Shown in pieces: positions 22,963 through 31,302 of a DNA stretch of 59,117 nucleotides. Below the pieces are notes generated by a model. That model did not search any database, was not told the origin of the DNA, and saw nothing but the letters and a program-made list of their open reading frames with translations. The stretch is from CAYQQK01 sp964420065 (GTDB lineage Bacteria; Bacillota; Dethiobacteria; DTU022). The DNA is taken from the NCBI GenBank assembly GCA_964420065.1, contig CAYQQK010000012.1:1-59117 (forward strand), given 5' to 3'. Every line of letters starts with the position of its first letter. Positions within the stretch are counted from its first letter, which is position 1. Made by a program: the position numbers and the translations under genes.

Positions 22963-23760
22963 CTATTCCAGCTCGCCGGAGCAAAGGCGGTGCAAACGCC
23001 CCTGTCCGTCCCGGATCAGCAGCGCACCGCTGCGATCGAGGTCCAGTGCCGTTCCTTCCAGGCAGCCGCCCGGCCGGGAAACCTTGACCGGACAGCCCAG
23101 GGTAATATTCAAATCCTTCCAGACGCGATCGAAGGGGGCGAACCCCTGTTCAAAATAAAGGGAACAGGCGTCGAGGATCTTTCCCCGCAGGCCAAGAAAA
23201 AGGCGGGTTCGATCGAAAGGGCGCCCCGCCGCCAGACGTAACGAACCGGCCCGGTCGCGTAACTGCGGAGGGAAATCCGTCCGGGTCTGATTCACGTTGA
23301 TTCCGATTCCGACTACCATGTAGTCCACCCGGTCGGGTTCGCACTTGACTTCGATCAGGATACCGGCTATCTTTTGCCCCTCCGCCTGTAAATCATTGGG
23401 CCATTTGAGTTTTAGGGGAACTTTTGTTGCGGCGTTCAGGGCGCTGGCCGTGGTTGCGGCCACAGCCAGCGTTAACGCCGCGGCCCCGGCCGGGACCAGT
23501 GTCCGCGGCGGGCGCAATAACAGAGAAAACCATAGTCCCTTCCCGGGCGGAGAGTACCACGCACGGCTGTACCGCCCCCGGCCCGCCGTCTGCGTTTCGG
23601 CCACCACCGTTGTTCCCCCGGGGTATCCCCGGCCGGCCAGGCGGCGGGCAACCGTATTGGTCGAATCCACCACCGTCCGGTAGATGATACCCGATCCGTC
23701 CAGCTCCCCCGGCCGGAGTCGGCCCGTCCCGGTTTCGAACGGATCCGTCCTTTCGCTCAT
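22963..23760 (-). CDS. birA: Biotin-[acetyl-CoA-carboxylase] ligase, group I
   Basis: This enzyme activates biotin as biotinyl-AMP and attaches it to carboxylase carrier domains. The 265-aa protein carries the biotin-binding motif GRGRYSRAWYSPPGKG, the KWPNDL motif and a C-terminal SH3-like domain. It begins only about 25 residues before the catalytic domain, so the DNA-binding helix-turn-helix of the BirA repressor type is absent and it should act only as an enzyme. ATG 23760 is used as the start. It is the first gene of birA-bioY, which may extend into the ABC-2 genes. Confidence 0.93.
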   Translation of the reverse strand: MSERTDPFETGTGRLRPGELDGSGIIYRTVVDSTNTVARRLAGRGYPGGTTVVAETQTAGRGRYSRAWYSPPGKGLWFSLLLRPPRTLVPAGAAALTLAVAATTASALNAATKVPLKLKWPNDLQAEGQKIAGILIEVKCEPDRVDYMVVGIGINVNQTRTDFPPQLRDRAGSLRLAAGRPFDRTRLFLGLRGKILDACSLYFEQGFAPFDRVWKDLNITLGCPVKVSRPGGCLEGTALDLDRSGALLIRDGQGRLHRLCSGELE

Positions 23761-23935
23761 GATGATTTTCCTCCCCGCCCATCCTGCCCCGGCAGGCCTC
23801 CGCTTTGCGTACCGGAACAGAAGTTCGTTTGATTGTACCCGGGCGGCGCTCCTGTTGTCAACGGATATAGGCCCGGATCGGGGGTCGGAACCGTTTCCTC
23901 ATCCCGGAACGGGTTTTATCAGTCGGGGTTATGCT

Positions 23936-23963
23936 TTGCGAGGTGACGCAACTCTGTTACAAT
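23936..23963 (+). promoter_or_regulatory. Promoter of the DUF554 gene
   Basis: TTGCGA (23936-23941) and TACAAT (23958-23963) are separated by 16 bases. The start codon of the DUF554 gene follows 23 bases after the -10. Confidence 0.65.
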
Positions 23964-23986
23964 AGGAAGCAATGTAGGGGCATGAG

Positions 23987-24691
23987 GTGATCAAAATACT
24001 GGCGACTTTGCAGGGAACCCTGGTTAATGGCACGGCCATCGCTCTGGGAGCCTTGTTCGGGGTGTTGATCGGCCGGCTGGTTCCCGAACGCTGCCATCAG
24101 ATCGCGATGCAGGGGATCGGCCTGGTCGTGATCCTGATCGGGTTGAGCATGGCCCTGCAATCCGATCAGCTTCTTTTGCTGATCCTGAGTCTGATCCTGG
24201 GCGGGATTGCCGGCGAGCTGGCGCGATTGGAAGAACGCCTGCTCGCAGCCGGCCGCTGGCTTGAAAACCGTACCGGGAGCGGCCGCGCATCGCTGGCCGG
24301 GGCTTTCGTCAACGCTACCCTGATTTATGCGGTTGGCGCCATGGCCGTTACCGGCGCGCTGGAAAGCGGGCTGTCGGGCCGGCACCAGATCCTTTATGCC
24401 AAATCGATCCTGGACGGGATTTCGGCCGTCATTTTCGCTTCATCCATGGGTGTGGGGGTGGCCTTTGCCGCGGTTCCGGTGATGCTTTACGAGGGTTCCA
24501 TCGCCCTGCTGGCCCGGGTGGCGGCATCTATCCTCACTATCCCGGTGATCAACGAACTGTCGGCGACAGGGGGTATTCTGATATTGGCCATCGGTCTCAA
24601 CCTGCTCCAGATCAAGGAAATACGTGTCGGTAACCTGCTGCCGGCGTTTCTGTTTAACCTGTTGTTCATGCTTGCCTGCGGGCTTACCTGA
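23987..24691 (+). CDS. DUF554 family membrane protein
   Basis: This 234-aa protein of the YdfK/DUF554 family has about seven hydrophobic segments. The family features are visible as LVNGTAIALGALFGVLIG at the N-terminus and SILDGISAVIFASSMGVG in the middle. The function of the family is not established; a transport role has been suggested from topology. The start is GTG 23987, after AGGGG; the ATG at 23982 runs into a stop. It is monocistronic, between a good promoter and a hairpin. Confidence 0.88.
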   Translation: MIKILATLQGTLVNGTAIALGALFGVLIGRLVPERCHQIAMQGIGLVVILIGLSMALQSDQLLLLILSLILGGIAGELARLEERLLAAGRWLENRTGSGRASLAGAFVNATLIYAVGAMAVTGALESGLSGRHQILYAKSILDGISAVIFASSMGVGVAFAAVPVMLYEGSIALLARVAASILTIPVINELSATGGILILAIGLNLLQIKEIRVGNLLPAFLFNLLFMLACGLT

Positions 24692-24698
24692 AAAAGAG

Positions 24699-24719
24699 GG
24701 CGTGGCCTTTGGCCACGCC
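24699..24719 (+). terminator. Hairpin after the DUF554 gene
   Basis: GGCGTGGCC and GGCCACGCC form a perfect 9-bp stem with a TTT loop eight bases after the stop codon. The downstream sequence (GAGTGGTGTATATT) has no proper T-run, so termination strength is uncertain. Confidence 0.6.
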
Positions 24720-24784
24720 GAGTGGTGTATATTAAAGAGGGGGTCAACTTGGACTTATTATAAAGGCAAGTTGTTACACCAATA

Positions 24785-24813
24785 TTACACGAATATTTTT
24801 TATCAGTTACAAT
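24785..24813 (+). promoter_or_regulatory. Probable promoter of korDABC
   Basis: TTACAC (24785-24790) and TACAAT (24808-24813) are separated by 17 bases. An overlapping alternative pair (TTGTTA near 24772 and TATTTT, 17-base spacer) lies just upstream. The leader to korD would be about 165 bases; I recognise no riboswitch in it. Confidence 0.45.
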
Positions 24814-24984
24814 CGCCTTTTCCCGGCGTGCCGTCGGTGTTTGCACAAAAACGTTCCCCTTGCCCGAATTGTTTCGACCATGATATTCTTACATGGATCT
24901 ATTCGAAAGAGGCAACTTTTAATCGAGCCGGGAGACCTGTTTGCCTGTTATTTGCGAGTTGGGGTTGAGGAGGAGGTGGGGGTT

Positions 24985-25221
24985 TTGCAAGCGGCGGCGA
25001 AAACAGAAACCATGGCTGAGGGCAGACCTGAAATCAAAAGAGAGTGGTGCAAAAGCTGTGGTATTTGCGTCGCTTTCTGTCCCCGGAAAGCCCTTTCCCT
25101 GGATGATGAAGAAAAAGCAACATTGGATCCGGAAAAGTGCAACGGGTGTGGTGTTTGTGAACTCTTCTGTCCGGATTTTGCCATTGTTGTGAAAGGGGCC
25201 GGTAGATCGTGCCAGGGGTAA
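24985..25221 (+). CDS. korD: 2-oxoacid:ferredoxin oxidoreductase delta subunit (2[4Fe-4S] ferredoxin)
   Basis: This small iron-sulfur subunit (78 aa) passes electrons from the oxidoreductase core to free ferredoxin. It has two CxxCxxCxxxCP motifs (CKSCGICVAFCP and CNGCGVCELFCP), one per [4Fe-4S] cluster. I choose TTG 24985, eight bases after AGGAGG; the frame is open further upstream, but without a better site, and GTG 24976 overlaps the ribosome binding site. It overlaps korA by 13 bases, so the operon is translationally coupled. Confidence 0.9.
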   Translation: MQAAAKTETMAEGRPEIKREWCKSCGICVAFCPRKALSLDDEEKATLDPEKCNGCGVCELFCPDFAIVVKGAGRSCQG

Positions 25222-26351
25222 AAACCTTGCTCATGCAGGGCAACGAAGCTTGTGTTGAAGGGGCAATCAGGGCCGGGGTCCGTTTTTTTGCCGGTTATCC
25301 CATTACTCCCTCCACGGAAATTGCCGAGTGTATGGCCGAGAGGCTGCCCGCGTTGGGCGGGGTTTTTATCCAGATGGAGGACGAGATCGCCGGTATGGCC
25401 GCGGTGATCGGCGCCGCCATCGGGGGCATGCGCGCCCTGACCGCGACCAGTGGTCCCGGGTTTTCTTTGAAACAGGAAAACATCGGTTATGCCGCCATGG
25501 CCGAAATCCCGTGTGTTATCGTCAATGTGCAGCGCATGGGACCGAGCACGGGTGTACCGACGGCCCCTTCCCAGGGAGATGTAATGCAGGCCCGCTGGGG
25601 GACTCACGGTGATCATCCGGCGATCGTCTTTTCCCCCGCTTCGGTTTATGAGACTTTTAGTCTGACCGTTACCGCGGTTAATCTTAGCCAGGAATTGCGC
25701 CAGCCGGTTATTCTGCTTCTGGACGAAATCATCGGGCACATGCGCGAAAAAGTCCGGCTGCCCGTAAATGAGCATGACGCCGTGGAAAAAACAGACAACG
25801 GCGGCGGCTCCGAAAAGTGGAAGGAGTGGAAACCTTACGATAACGCGATATTGACACCCCTGGTCCCCTTTGGGAAGGGTTGCTATTATCACATTACGGG
25901 GTTATTTCATAACGAATATGGTTTTCCTGCCCTCGCCCCGACGGTGGTGTCCCGGGTGCTGGACCGCCTCCACCAGAAGTTGGCGGTGCACCGGGACGAG
26001 ATCGTTTTCACTCGTTACAGCGGTCATAAGGAGCCGAAAGTGGCAATTGTTGCTTACGGCAGCGTCGTGCGCTCTGCCCGGGCTGCGGTCAAACACCTCT
26101 CCTTGCAGGAAAACCAGTCGGTGGGGCTGCTCAGCTTGCAGACGATCTGGCCTTTTCCGGACCGGGAAGTGGAACAACTGGCCCGGCGGGTCGAGGTGAT
26201 CCTGGTCCCCGAAATGAACATGGGCCAGTTGGTCGGGGAGGTCGAACGTTTTTCCCGGGGACGGGCCCGGGTTGTCCCCTACAACCGCTACGATGGTGAA
26301 ATGATCACCCCCGGCGAACTGATCAATCAGTTGAGGAGGTGGCTTCCGTAA
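25209..26351 (+). CDS. korA: 2-oxoacid:ferredoxin oxidoreductase alpha subunit
   Basis: Together with the beta subunit this protein binds the 2-oxoacid and CoA and converts, most likely, 2-oxoglutarate to succinyl-CoA (or the reverse). The 380-aa sequence has the family start GNEACVEGAIRAGVRFFAGYPITPSTEI and the segment TSGPGFSLKQENIGYAAMAEIP. The gamma domain is encoded separately by korC. The start is GTG 25209. Assignment to 2-oxoglutarate rather than branched-chain 2-oxoacids is based on overall resemblance and is not certain. Confidence 0.93.
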   Translation: MPGVKTLLMQGNEACVEGAIRAGVRFFAGYPITPSTEIAECMAERLPALGGVFIQMEDEIAGMAAVIGAAIGGMRALTATSGPGFSLKQENIGYAAMAEIPCVIVNVQRMGPSTGVPTAPSQGDVMQARWGTHGDHPAIVFSPASVYETFSLTVTAVNLSQELRQPVILLLDEIIGHMREKVRLPVNEHDAVEKTDNGGGSEKWKEWKPYDNAILTPLVPFGKGCYYHITGLFHNEYGFPALAPTVVSRVLDRLHQKLAVHRDEIVFTRYSGHKEPKVAIVAYGSVVRSARAAVKHLSLQENQSVGLLSLQTIWPFPDREVEQLARRVEVILVPEMNMGQLVGEVERFSRGRARVVPYNRYDGEMITPGELINQLRRWLP

Positions 26352-27160
26352 CCCACTTGTACCAGAATTACCTGCGTTATGAACAATTGCCCCATATCTG
26401 GTGTCCCGGTTGCGGCAACGGTATTATCACCGCCGCCTTGCTCCGTGCGATCGAGGGGACGGGGTACGCCCAAAAAGACGTGGTCATCGTTTCCGGCATC
26501 GGCTGTTCTTCCCGGGCTGCCGGTTACATGAACTTTAGCACCCTGCACACCACCCACGGGCGGGCCCTTGCTTTTGCCACCGGTTTAAAAATGGCCCGGC
26601 CTGAATTGCAGATTTTTGTGATCATGGGGGATGGGGACTGTTGCGCCATCGGGGGCAACCATTTCATTCATAGTGCAAGACGGAATATCGATCTTAATGC
26701 CATTGTGATCAATAATTACAATTACGGTATGACCGGGGGACAGCATTCACCCTTGACTCCGAAGGGCAAGCGGGCCACGACCGCGCCCTGGGGCACTTTG
26801 GAGCGGCCTTTTAACCTGCTGGAACTGGCTCGCAGCGCCGGGGCCACCTTCGGCGCGCGGGGCACGGCGGCCAACCCGAAACAGCTCGAACGGATCATCC
26901 GGCAGGGCGCCGAGCACAAAGGGTTTTCCGTGGTCGAGGTTCTCTCGCCCTGTCCCACTTCCTACGGCCGGCGTAACCGGGGGAAAGGTGCGGTGGAGAT
27001 GCTGCGCCAATTGAAAGGAAACAGCATTTCGGCCAGGCAGGCTGCGCGGATGGAACCGGAGGCGCTCGTGGGGAAAATTATCACCGGGATCTTCTATCTG
27101 TTTGACGAACCGGAGTACACCGCGGAGTACTACCGGCTTGTCGGCAAGATCAAGGCTTAA
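26339..27160 (+). CDS. korB: 2-oxoacid:ferredoxin oxidoreductase beta subunit
   Basis: This subunit binds thiamine diphosphate. The 273-aa protein shows HIWCPGCGNGIITAAL at the N-terminus and the ThDP/Mg motif GDGDCCAIGGNHF followed by NNYNYG. It lacks its own ferredoxin domain. GTG 26339 coincides with the end of the sequence AGGAGG and overlaps korA by 13 bases, so the exact start is uncertain; TTG 26357 is the next in-frame option. korC follows 27 bases downstream. Confidence 0.93.
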   Translation: MASVTHLYQNYLRYEQLPHIWCPGCGNGIITAALLRAIEGTGYAQKDVVIVSGIGCSSRAAGYMNFSTLHTTHGRALAFATGLKMARPELQIFVIMGDGDCCAIGGNHFIHSARRNIDLNAIVINNYNYGMTGGQHSPLTPKGKRATTAPWGTLERPFNLLELARSAGATFGARGTAANPKQLERIIRQGAEHKGFSVVEVLSPCPTSYGRRNRGKGAVEMLRQLKGNSISARQAARMEPEALVGKIITGIFYLFDEPEYTAEYYRLVGKIKA

Positions 27161-27187
27161 AGTGCCGCGGGGACGGGAGTTGGAACA

Positions 27188-27799
27188 ATGGCGACTCGCC
27201 AGGAAGTGTTGCTGACCGGTGCCGGGGGTCAGGGGCTGGTTTTGGCCTCGATCATTCTGGCGGAAGCGGCGGTAAGTGACAATAAAAACGTGGTGCAAAC
27301 CCAATCCTATGGACCGGAAGCCCGTGGTGGGGCGAGCATGGCCGGGGTAATTATCGATACCGAGTTGATCGAGTATCCAAAGGTAACCCATCCCTCGGTC
27401 TTGCTGGTCATGAACGAGGCTTCCTTTAAAAAATATTTGCCGCGGATGGTTCCGGGCGGGATCGTTGTCGTCGATTCCACCTTCTGCCACGGCCCCTATC
27501 CCGACGGCTACGAACTTTATGCCAGTGCGATCACCCGTCTGGCGGTGGAAGAACTGAAAAGAAAAGTTGTCGCCAACGTGATCGCCCTGACCGTGGTCAA
27601 CGCTGTGGCCCGCCTGGTCAGTCCTGAAGCCCTCAAAGACAGCATTCTGCGGAGGGTGCCCGAGGGAAGTGGCGCAATAAACCTGCAGGCTTTCGAACTG
27701 GGTTACCGGATCTACCGGCAAGAGCTGACACCGGACCGGGCGGGCTGTTGCCGGAACCCCTTCACAAACACACTTCCCGCCAAACCGCGGTTATCGTAA
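27188..27799 (+). CDS. korC: 2-oxoacid:ferredoxin oxidoreductase gamma subunit
   Basis: The gamma subunit completes the heterotetramer. The 203-aa protein has the family signature LTGAGGQGLVLASIILAEAA at the N-terminus and QSYGPEARGGASMAGVII. The start is ATG 27188. The final 25 residues are more basic and divergent than the rest. The gene order delta-alpha-beta-gamma is common for Kor in Clostridia. The complex is cytoplasmic and feeds reduced ferredoxin to enzymes such as Rnf. Confidence 0.94.
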   Translation: MATRQEVLLTGAGGQGLVLASIILAEAAVSDNKNVVQTQSYGPEARGGASMAGVIIDTELIEYPKVTHPSVLLVMNEASFKKYLPRMVPGGIVVVDSTFCHGPYPDGYELYASAITRLAVEELKRKVVANVIALTVVNAVARLVSPEALKDSILRRVPEGSGAINLQAFELGYRIYRQELTPDRAGCCRNPFTNTLPAKPRLS

Positions 27800-27863
27800 A
27801 TCAGCCGCCGGCTTGAACAACCTTGATGAACATCCCACTACTGGTGCAAGGGCCCGGGGCGGT

Positions 27864-27893
27864 TTGACTGAATTGGGCTAGAACGAGTAATAT
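27864..27893 (+). promoter_or_regulatory. Promoter of valS
   Basis: TTGACT (27864-27869) and TAATAT (27888-27893) are separated by 18 bases. The -10 lies only 36 bases before the valS start, so there is no room for the T-box leader that often precedes valS in Firmicutes. Confidence 0.75.
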
Positions 27894-27929
27894 AGATGGC
27901 GTGGGCCGGATTGAAGACGAGGTGAAAAC

Positions 27930-30620
27930 ATGGGCAAGACAACCCTGGCCACGGTTTACCGGCCGGAACAGGTGGAAAGCCGGTGTTACCGCTTCTGGAT
28001 CGACGGAGGCTGGTTTACCCCCCGCGACGAAAGCAAGGCGGAACCGTACACTATTGTCATTCCGCCGCCAAACATCACCGGTTCGCTGCATATGGGGCAT
28101 GCCCTGGACAACACCATTCAGGATGTTCTTATCCGCTGGCGCCGGATGCAGGGTTACGACACCCTGTGGTTGCCCGGTTGCGATCATGCCGGTATCGCCA
28201 CCCAGATCCGGGTGGAAGAACACCTGGCCGCGGAGGGGCTGACCCGTCATGGTCTGGGGCGGGAACGCTTTGTGGCTGCCGTATGGGCATGGAAAGAAAA
28301 GTACCATGCTCGTATTACGGGGCAACTTCAGCGGCTCGGGGTTTCGGTAGACTGGACCCGGGAGCGTTTTACCCTGGATGAGGGCTGCTCCCGGGCGGTG
28401 CGCAAGGTATTTGTAAACTTGTTCAGGCGGGGATTGATCTACCGTGGGGATTATTTGATCAACTGGTGTCCCCGCTGCCGTACCGCTCTTTCCGATATCG
28501 AAGTTGAACATGTCGAAACAGAGGCCACCTTGACCTACATCCGCTATCCCGTGGTCGGGGGTGAAGGCGAGATCGTTGTCGCCACGACCCGTCCGGAAAC
28601 CATGCTTGGAGATACCGCCGTTGCCGTGCACCCGGAGGATACGCGTTACCGAAGCCTGGTCGGACGGAAGGTGCTTCTGCCCTTGATGGACCGGGAGATT
28701 TCGGTTGTAGCGGACGGCTATGTTGATCCGGCATTTGGCACCGGCGCGGTCAAGGTCACCCCCGGCCATGATCCGAACGATTTTGAAATCGGGCGGCGTC
28801 ATGATCTGGAAGTGATCCGGGTCATCGGCGAGGACGGAAGGATGACTGCGGCTGCGGGCCGTTTTGCCGGCCTGGACAACCTTGAATGCCGCCGCATGGT
28901 GGTCAAAGAATTGACCGCATCGGGTTGCGTGGCCGGGATCGAACCGTACCGGCACTCCGTCGGACGCTGCCAGCGTTGCGATCATACGGTTGAACCGCTG
29001 GTATCGCGTCAGTGGTTCGTGAAAATGAAACCCCTGGCCGGGCCGGCGATCGCGGCGGTCAAGGAGGGGCGTACCGTTTTCGTGCCGTCCCGGTTTACCC
29101 GTATCTACCTGAACTGGATGGAGAATATCCGGGATTGGTGCATCTCCAGGCAGCTCTGGTGGGGGCACCGCATCCCGGCCTGGTACTGCGCCTGCGGGGA
29201 GATGATCGTGGACGATGTTACTCCACGATGCTGTCCTTCCTGTGGTTCGGAGGCGCTGGTCCAGGATCCGGATGTTCTGGATACCTGGTTCAGCTCGGCC
29301 CTGTGGCCATTTTCCACCCTGGGCTGGCCCGCTCAAACCCCCGATCTGGCCCGTTACTTCCCGACCAGCGTGCTCGTGACCGGTTACGACATCATTTTTT
29401 TCTGGGTCGCGCGGATGATCTTCATGTCACTGGCCTTCATGGGCGAGGTCCCCTTCCATACCGTCTGTATCCACGGGCTGGTTCGGGATCATCTGGGACG
29501 GAAAATGAGCAAGTCACTGGGTAACGGGATTGATCCTTTGGAAGTGATCGATCAGTACGGGGCGGATACGCTCCGTTTTACCCTCATTACCGGCCAGGCC
29601 CCGGGAAACGACCAGCGTTTTCGCCGGGAAAGCGTGGAGGCGGGACGGAACTTTTCCAACAAGATCTGGAATGTTTCTCGGTTTGTGTTGATGAACCTGG
29701 TTTCGGAGGGTGGCGGCGAACCGGACTTGCTCCCGGTTGATCCGGCGGCGTTGCCGGAGGGTCCTACCCGGACCGATCGTTGGATCTTGCACCGTTACAA
29801 CGAAACGGCGGCGGCGGTGACCGCCCGGCTTGAAGAATATGAACTGGGTGAAGCGGCCCGGTTGGTTTACGACTTTTTGTGGAATGACTACTGCGATTGG
29901 TACGTGGAGTACAGCAAGTACCATCTTTACCGGAAGGACAACGGGAGCGAGGTCGAATACGCCCGGCGACGCACCCGGGGGATCCTGGTTTACATCCTTG
30001 ACGGGGTGTTGCGCCTGCTACATCCCTTCATGCCTTTCATTTCCGAAGAGATCTGGCAGCACTTGCCCCACCGAAACGGCCGGGCCTTGATCGTTGCCTC
30101 CTGGCCTCGGGTCACCGCGGCGTTAAATTTTCCCCGGGAGGCGGAAGAAATGGCGCTGGTGCAGGAGGTGATCCGGGTCCTGCGCAACCTGCGCAGCCAG
30201 GTGAACCTGTCACCGGCCCGGAAGGCGCCGGCAATATTGCGCCCATCGTCCCGGATGAGACCGCTTCTGGAAGAGGAGCGCAAGCTGATCATGCAGCTCG
30301 GGCCGGCAGATCGGCTCCTGATCGATCCGGATGCAATCCGGCCGGCGCAGGCCCTGGCTGCGGTTGCCGGGGGAGAAGTCGAAGTCTATCTTCCCCTGGA
30401 AGGCGTGGTTGACGTGGCGGCGGAACGGGATCGGCTGCAAAAAGAGTTGGATCGGGTCGAAAAAGATCTGGAGCGGGCCGAAGGGAAACTGGCTCGGCGC
30501 GGTTTTGTCGAACAGGCTCCGGAGACGGTAGTCGCCCGGGAGCGGGCCCGTCAGGCGGACCTCGCCGCCCGGCGCGAGAAGCTGCGCCGGCACCTGCACG
30601 ATCTGTGTGGTGAAGGGTAA
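27930..30620 (+). CDS. valS: Valyl-tRNA synthetase
   Basis: ValRS charges tRNA-Val and edits misacylated threonine. The 896-aa protein has the HIGH-type motif HMGH (GSLHMGHALDN), a CP1 editing domain with TTRPETMLGDTA, the class I WWGHRIPAWY region, KMSKS (GRKMSKSLGNGIDP), an anticodon-binding domain and the C-terminal coiled coil (about 825-890). Length and order are normal. The start is ATG 27930 after GAGGTGAAAAC. A separate promoter precedes it. Confidence 0.97.
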   Translation: MGKTTLATVYRPEQVESRCYRFWIDGGWFTPRDESKAEPYTIVIPPPNITGSLHMGHALDNTIQDVLIRWRRMQGYDTLWLPGCDHAGIATQIRVEEHLAAEGLTRHGLGRERFVAAVWAWKEKYHARITGQLQRLGVSVDWTRERFTLDEGCSRAVRKVFVNLFRRGLIYRGDYLINWCPRCRTALSDIEVEHVETEATLTYIRYPVVGGEGEIVVATTRPETMLGDTAVAVHPEDTRYRSLVGRKVLLPLMDREISVVADGYVDPAFGTGAVKVTPGHDPNDFEIGRRHDLEVIRVIGEDGRMTAAAGRFAGLDNLECRRMVVKELTASGCVAGIEPYRHSVGRCQRCDHTVEPLVSRQWFVKMKPLAGPAIAAVKEGRTVFVPSRFTRIYLNWMENIRDWCISRQLWWGHRIPAWYCACGEMIVDDVTPRCCPSCGSEALVQDPDVLDTWFSSALWPFSTLGWPAQTPDLARYFPTSVLVTGYDIIFFWVARMIFMSLAFMGEVPFHTVCIHGLVRDHLGRKMSKSLGNGIDPLEVIDQYGADTLRFTLITGQAPGNDQRFRRESVEAGRNFSNKIWNVSRFVLMNLVSEGGGEPDLLPVDPAALPEGPTRTDRWILHRYNETAAAVTARLEEYELGEAARLVYDFLWNDYCDWYVEYSKYHLYRKDNGSEVEYARRRTRGILVYILDGVLRLLHPFMPFISEEIWQHLPHRNGRALIVASWPRVTAALNFPREAEEMALVQEVIRVLRNLRSQVNLSPARKAPAILRPSSRMRPLLEEERKLIMQLGPADRLLIDPDAIRPAQALAAVAGGEVEVYLPLEGVVDVAAERDRLQKELDRVEKDLERAEGKLARRGFVEQAPETVVARERARQADLAARREKLRRHLHDLCGEG

Positions 30621-30641
30621 AGGCGGGGCGCGGAACAAAGG

Positions 30642-31302
30642 ATGAACCCTTTGTGGTTCCGCTTTGACCAGCGGGGTGCGGTCTTGGGGCAGCTGGTCAA
30701 CTTCGATATTTCCGGACTGGCGCTGCCTCTTCCGGCAGTGTATATTATATTTGACCTGATCCGGAGCAGAGCCGTCAACCCGATCCGAAAGATTGTTGTT
30801 TATACGTTTTGGTTTTTACCTTTTAAGCGTTTTCGAACAGACCATTGGGGTCTGTTTGTTCCTCCCTGGCCGGAACAGTACCGTACCGTTGTTTTCCAGC
30901 CGGTGCCGTTCCGGTTTTTATTCGGCTCGCTGGAACTGTACCGGCGGGGCGTCCCGGATCGGCGTTTCCAGTATTTGGTGAAAACAGGTACTGAACGTGG
31001 TGCTGCTCTTTCCAACGGGTCTGTATTTGCCCTTACTTTTCGGCACGCGGCGTTTCAAAAAGAACGTTTTGTTCCTGTTCTCCCTGACCGTAGGACTGTA
31101 CCTGGTTGTTTTCACCCGCACCGGTTTGACCGTAACGCGCGTGTTTGGCATCGACGATATTCTGCTCAACCCATTGGGAGGGCTTGCCGCTTCCGTGCTT
31201 TACCGGTGCCTTCCGGAACGGTGGATCGAATGGATTGCCCGCCGGGTGGGCCGGTGCAGCGCCAATGCATCAGCCGAGGAGACGATGAAAGATGAACCAT
31301 GA
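30642..31302 (+). pseudogene. VanZ-like membrane protein gene with a frameshift
   Basis: VanZ family proteins are small membrane proteins, some giving low teicoplanin resistance. The N-terminal part is read in the frame of ATG 30642 (membrane segment near ALPLPAVYIIFDLI, then VVYTFWFLPF and FQPVPFRFLFG). From about 30991 the family sequence continues in the next frame (LNVVLLFPTGLYLPLLF, then RVFGIDDILLNPLGG) to a stop at 31302. Joining the two requires skipping one base between 30982 and 31000. The unshifted first frame stays open to 31295 but does not resemble the family. The second frame ends 11 bases into folC, as an intact coupled gene would. Either a real mutation, a sequence error or a programmed shift. 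Confidence 0.7.
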
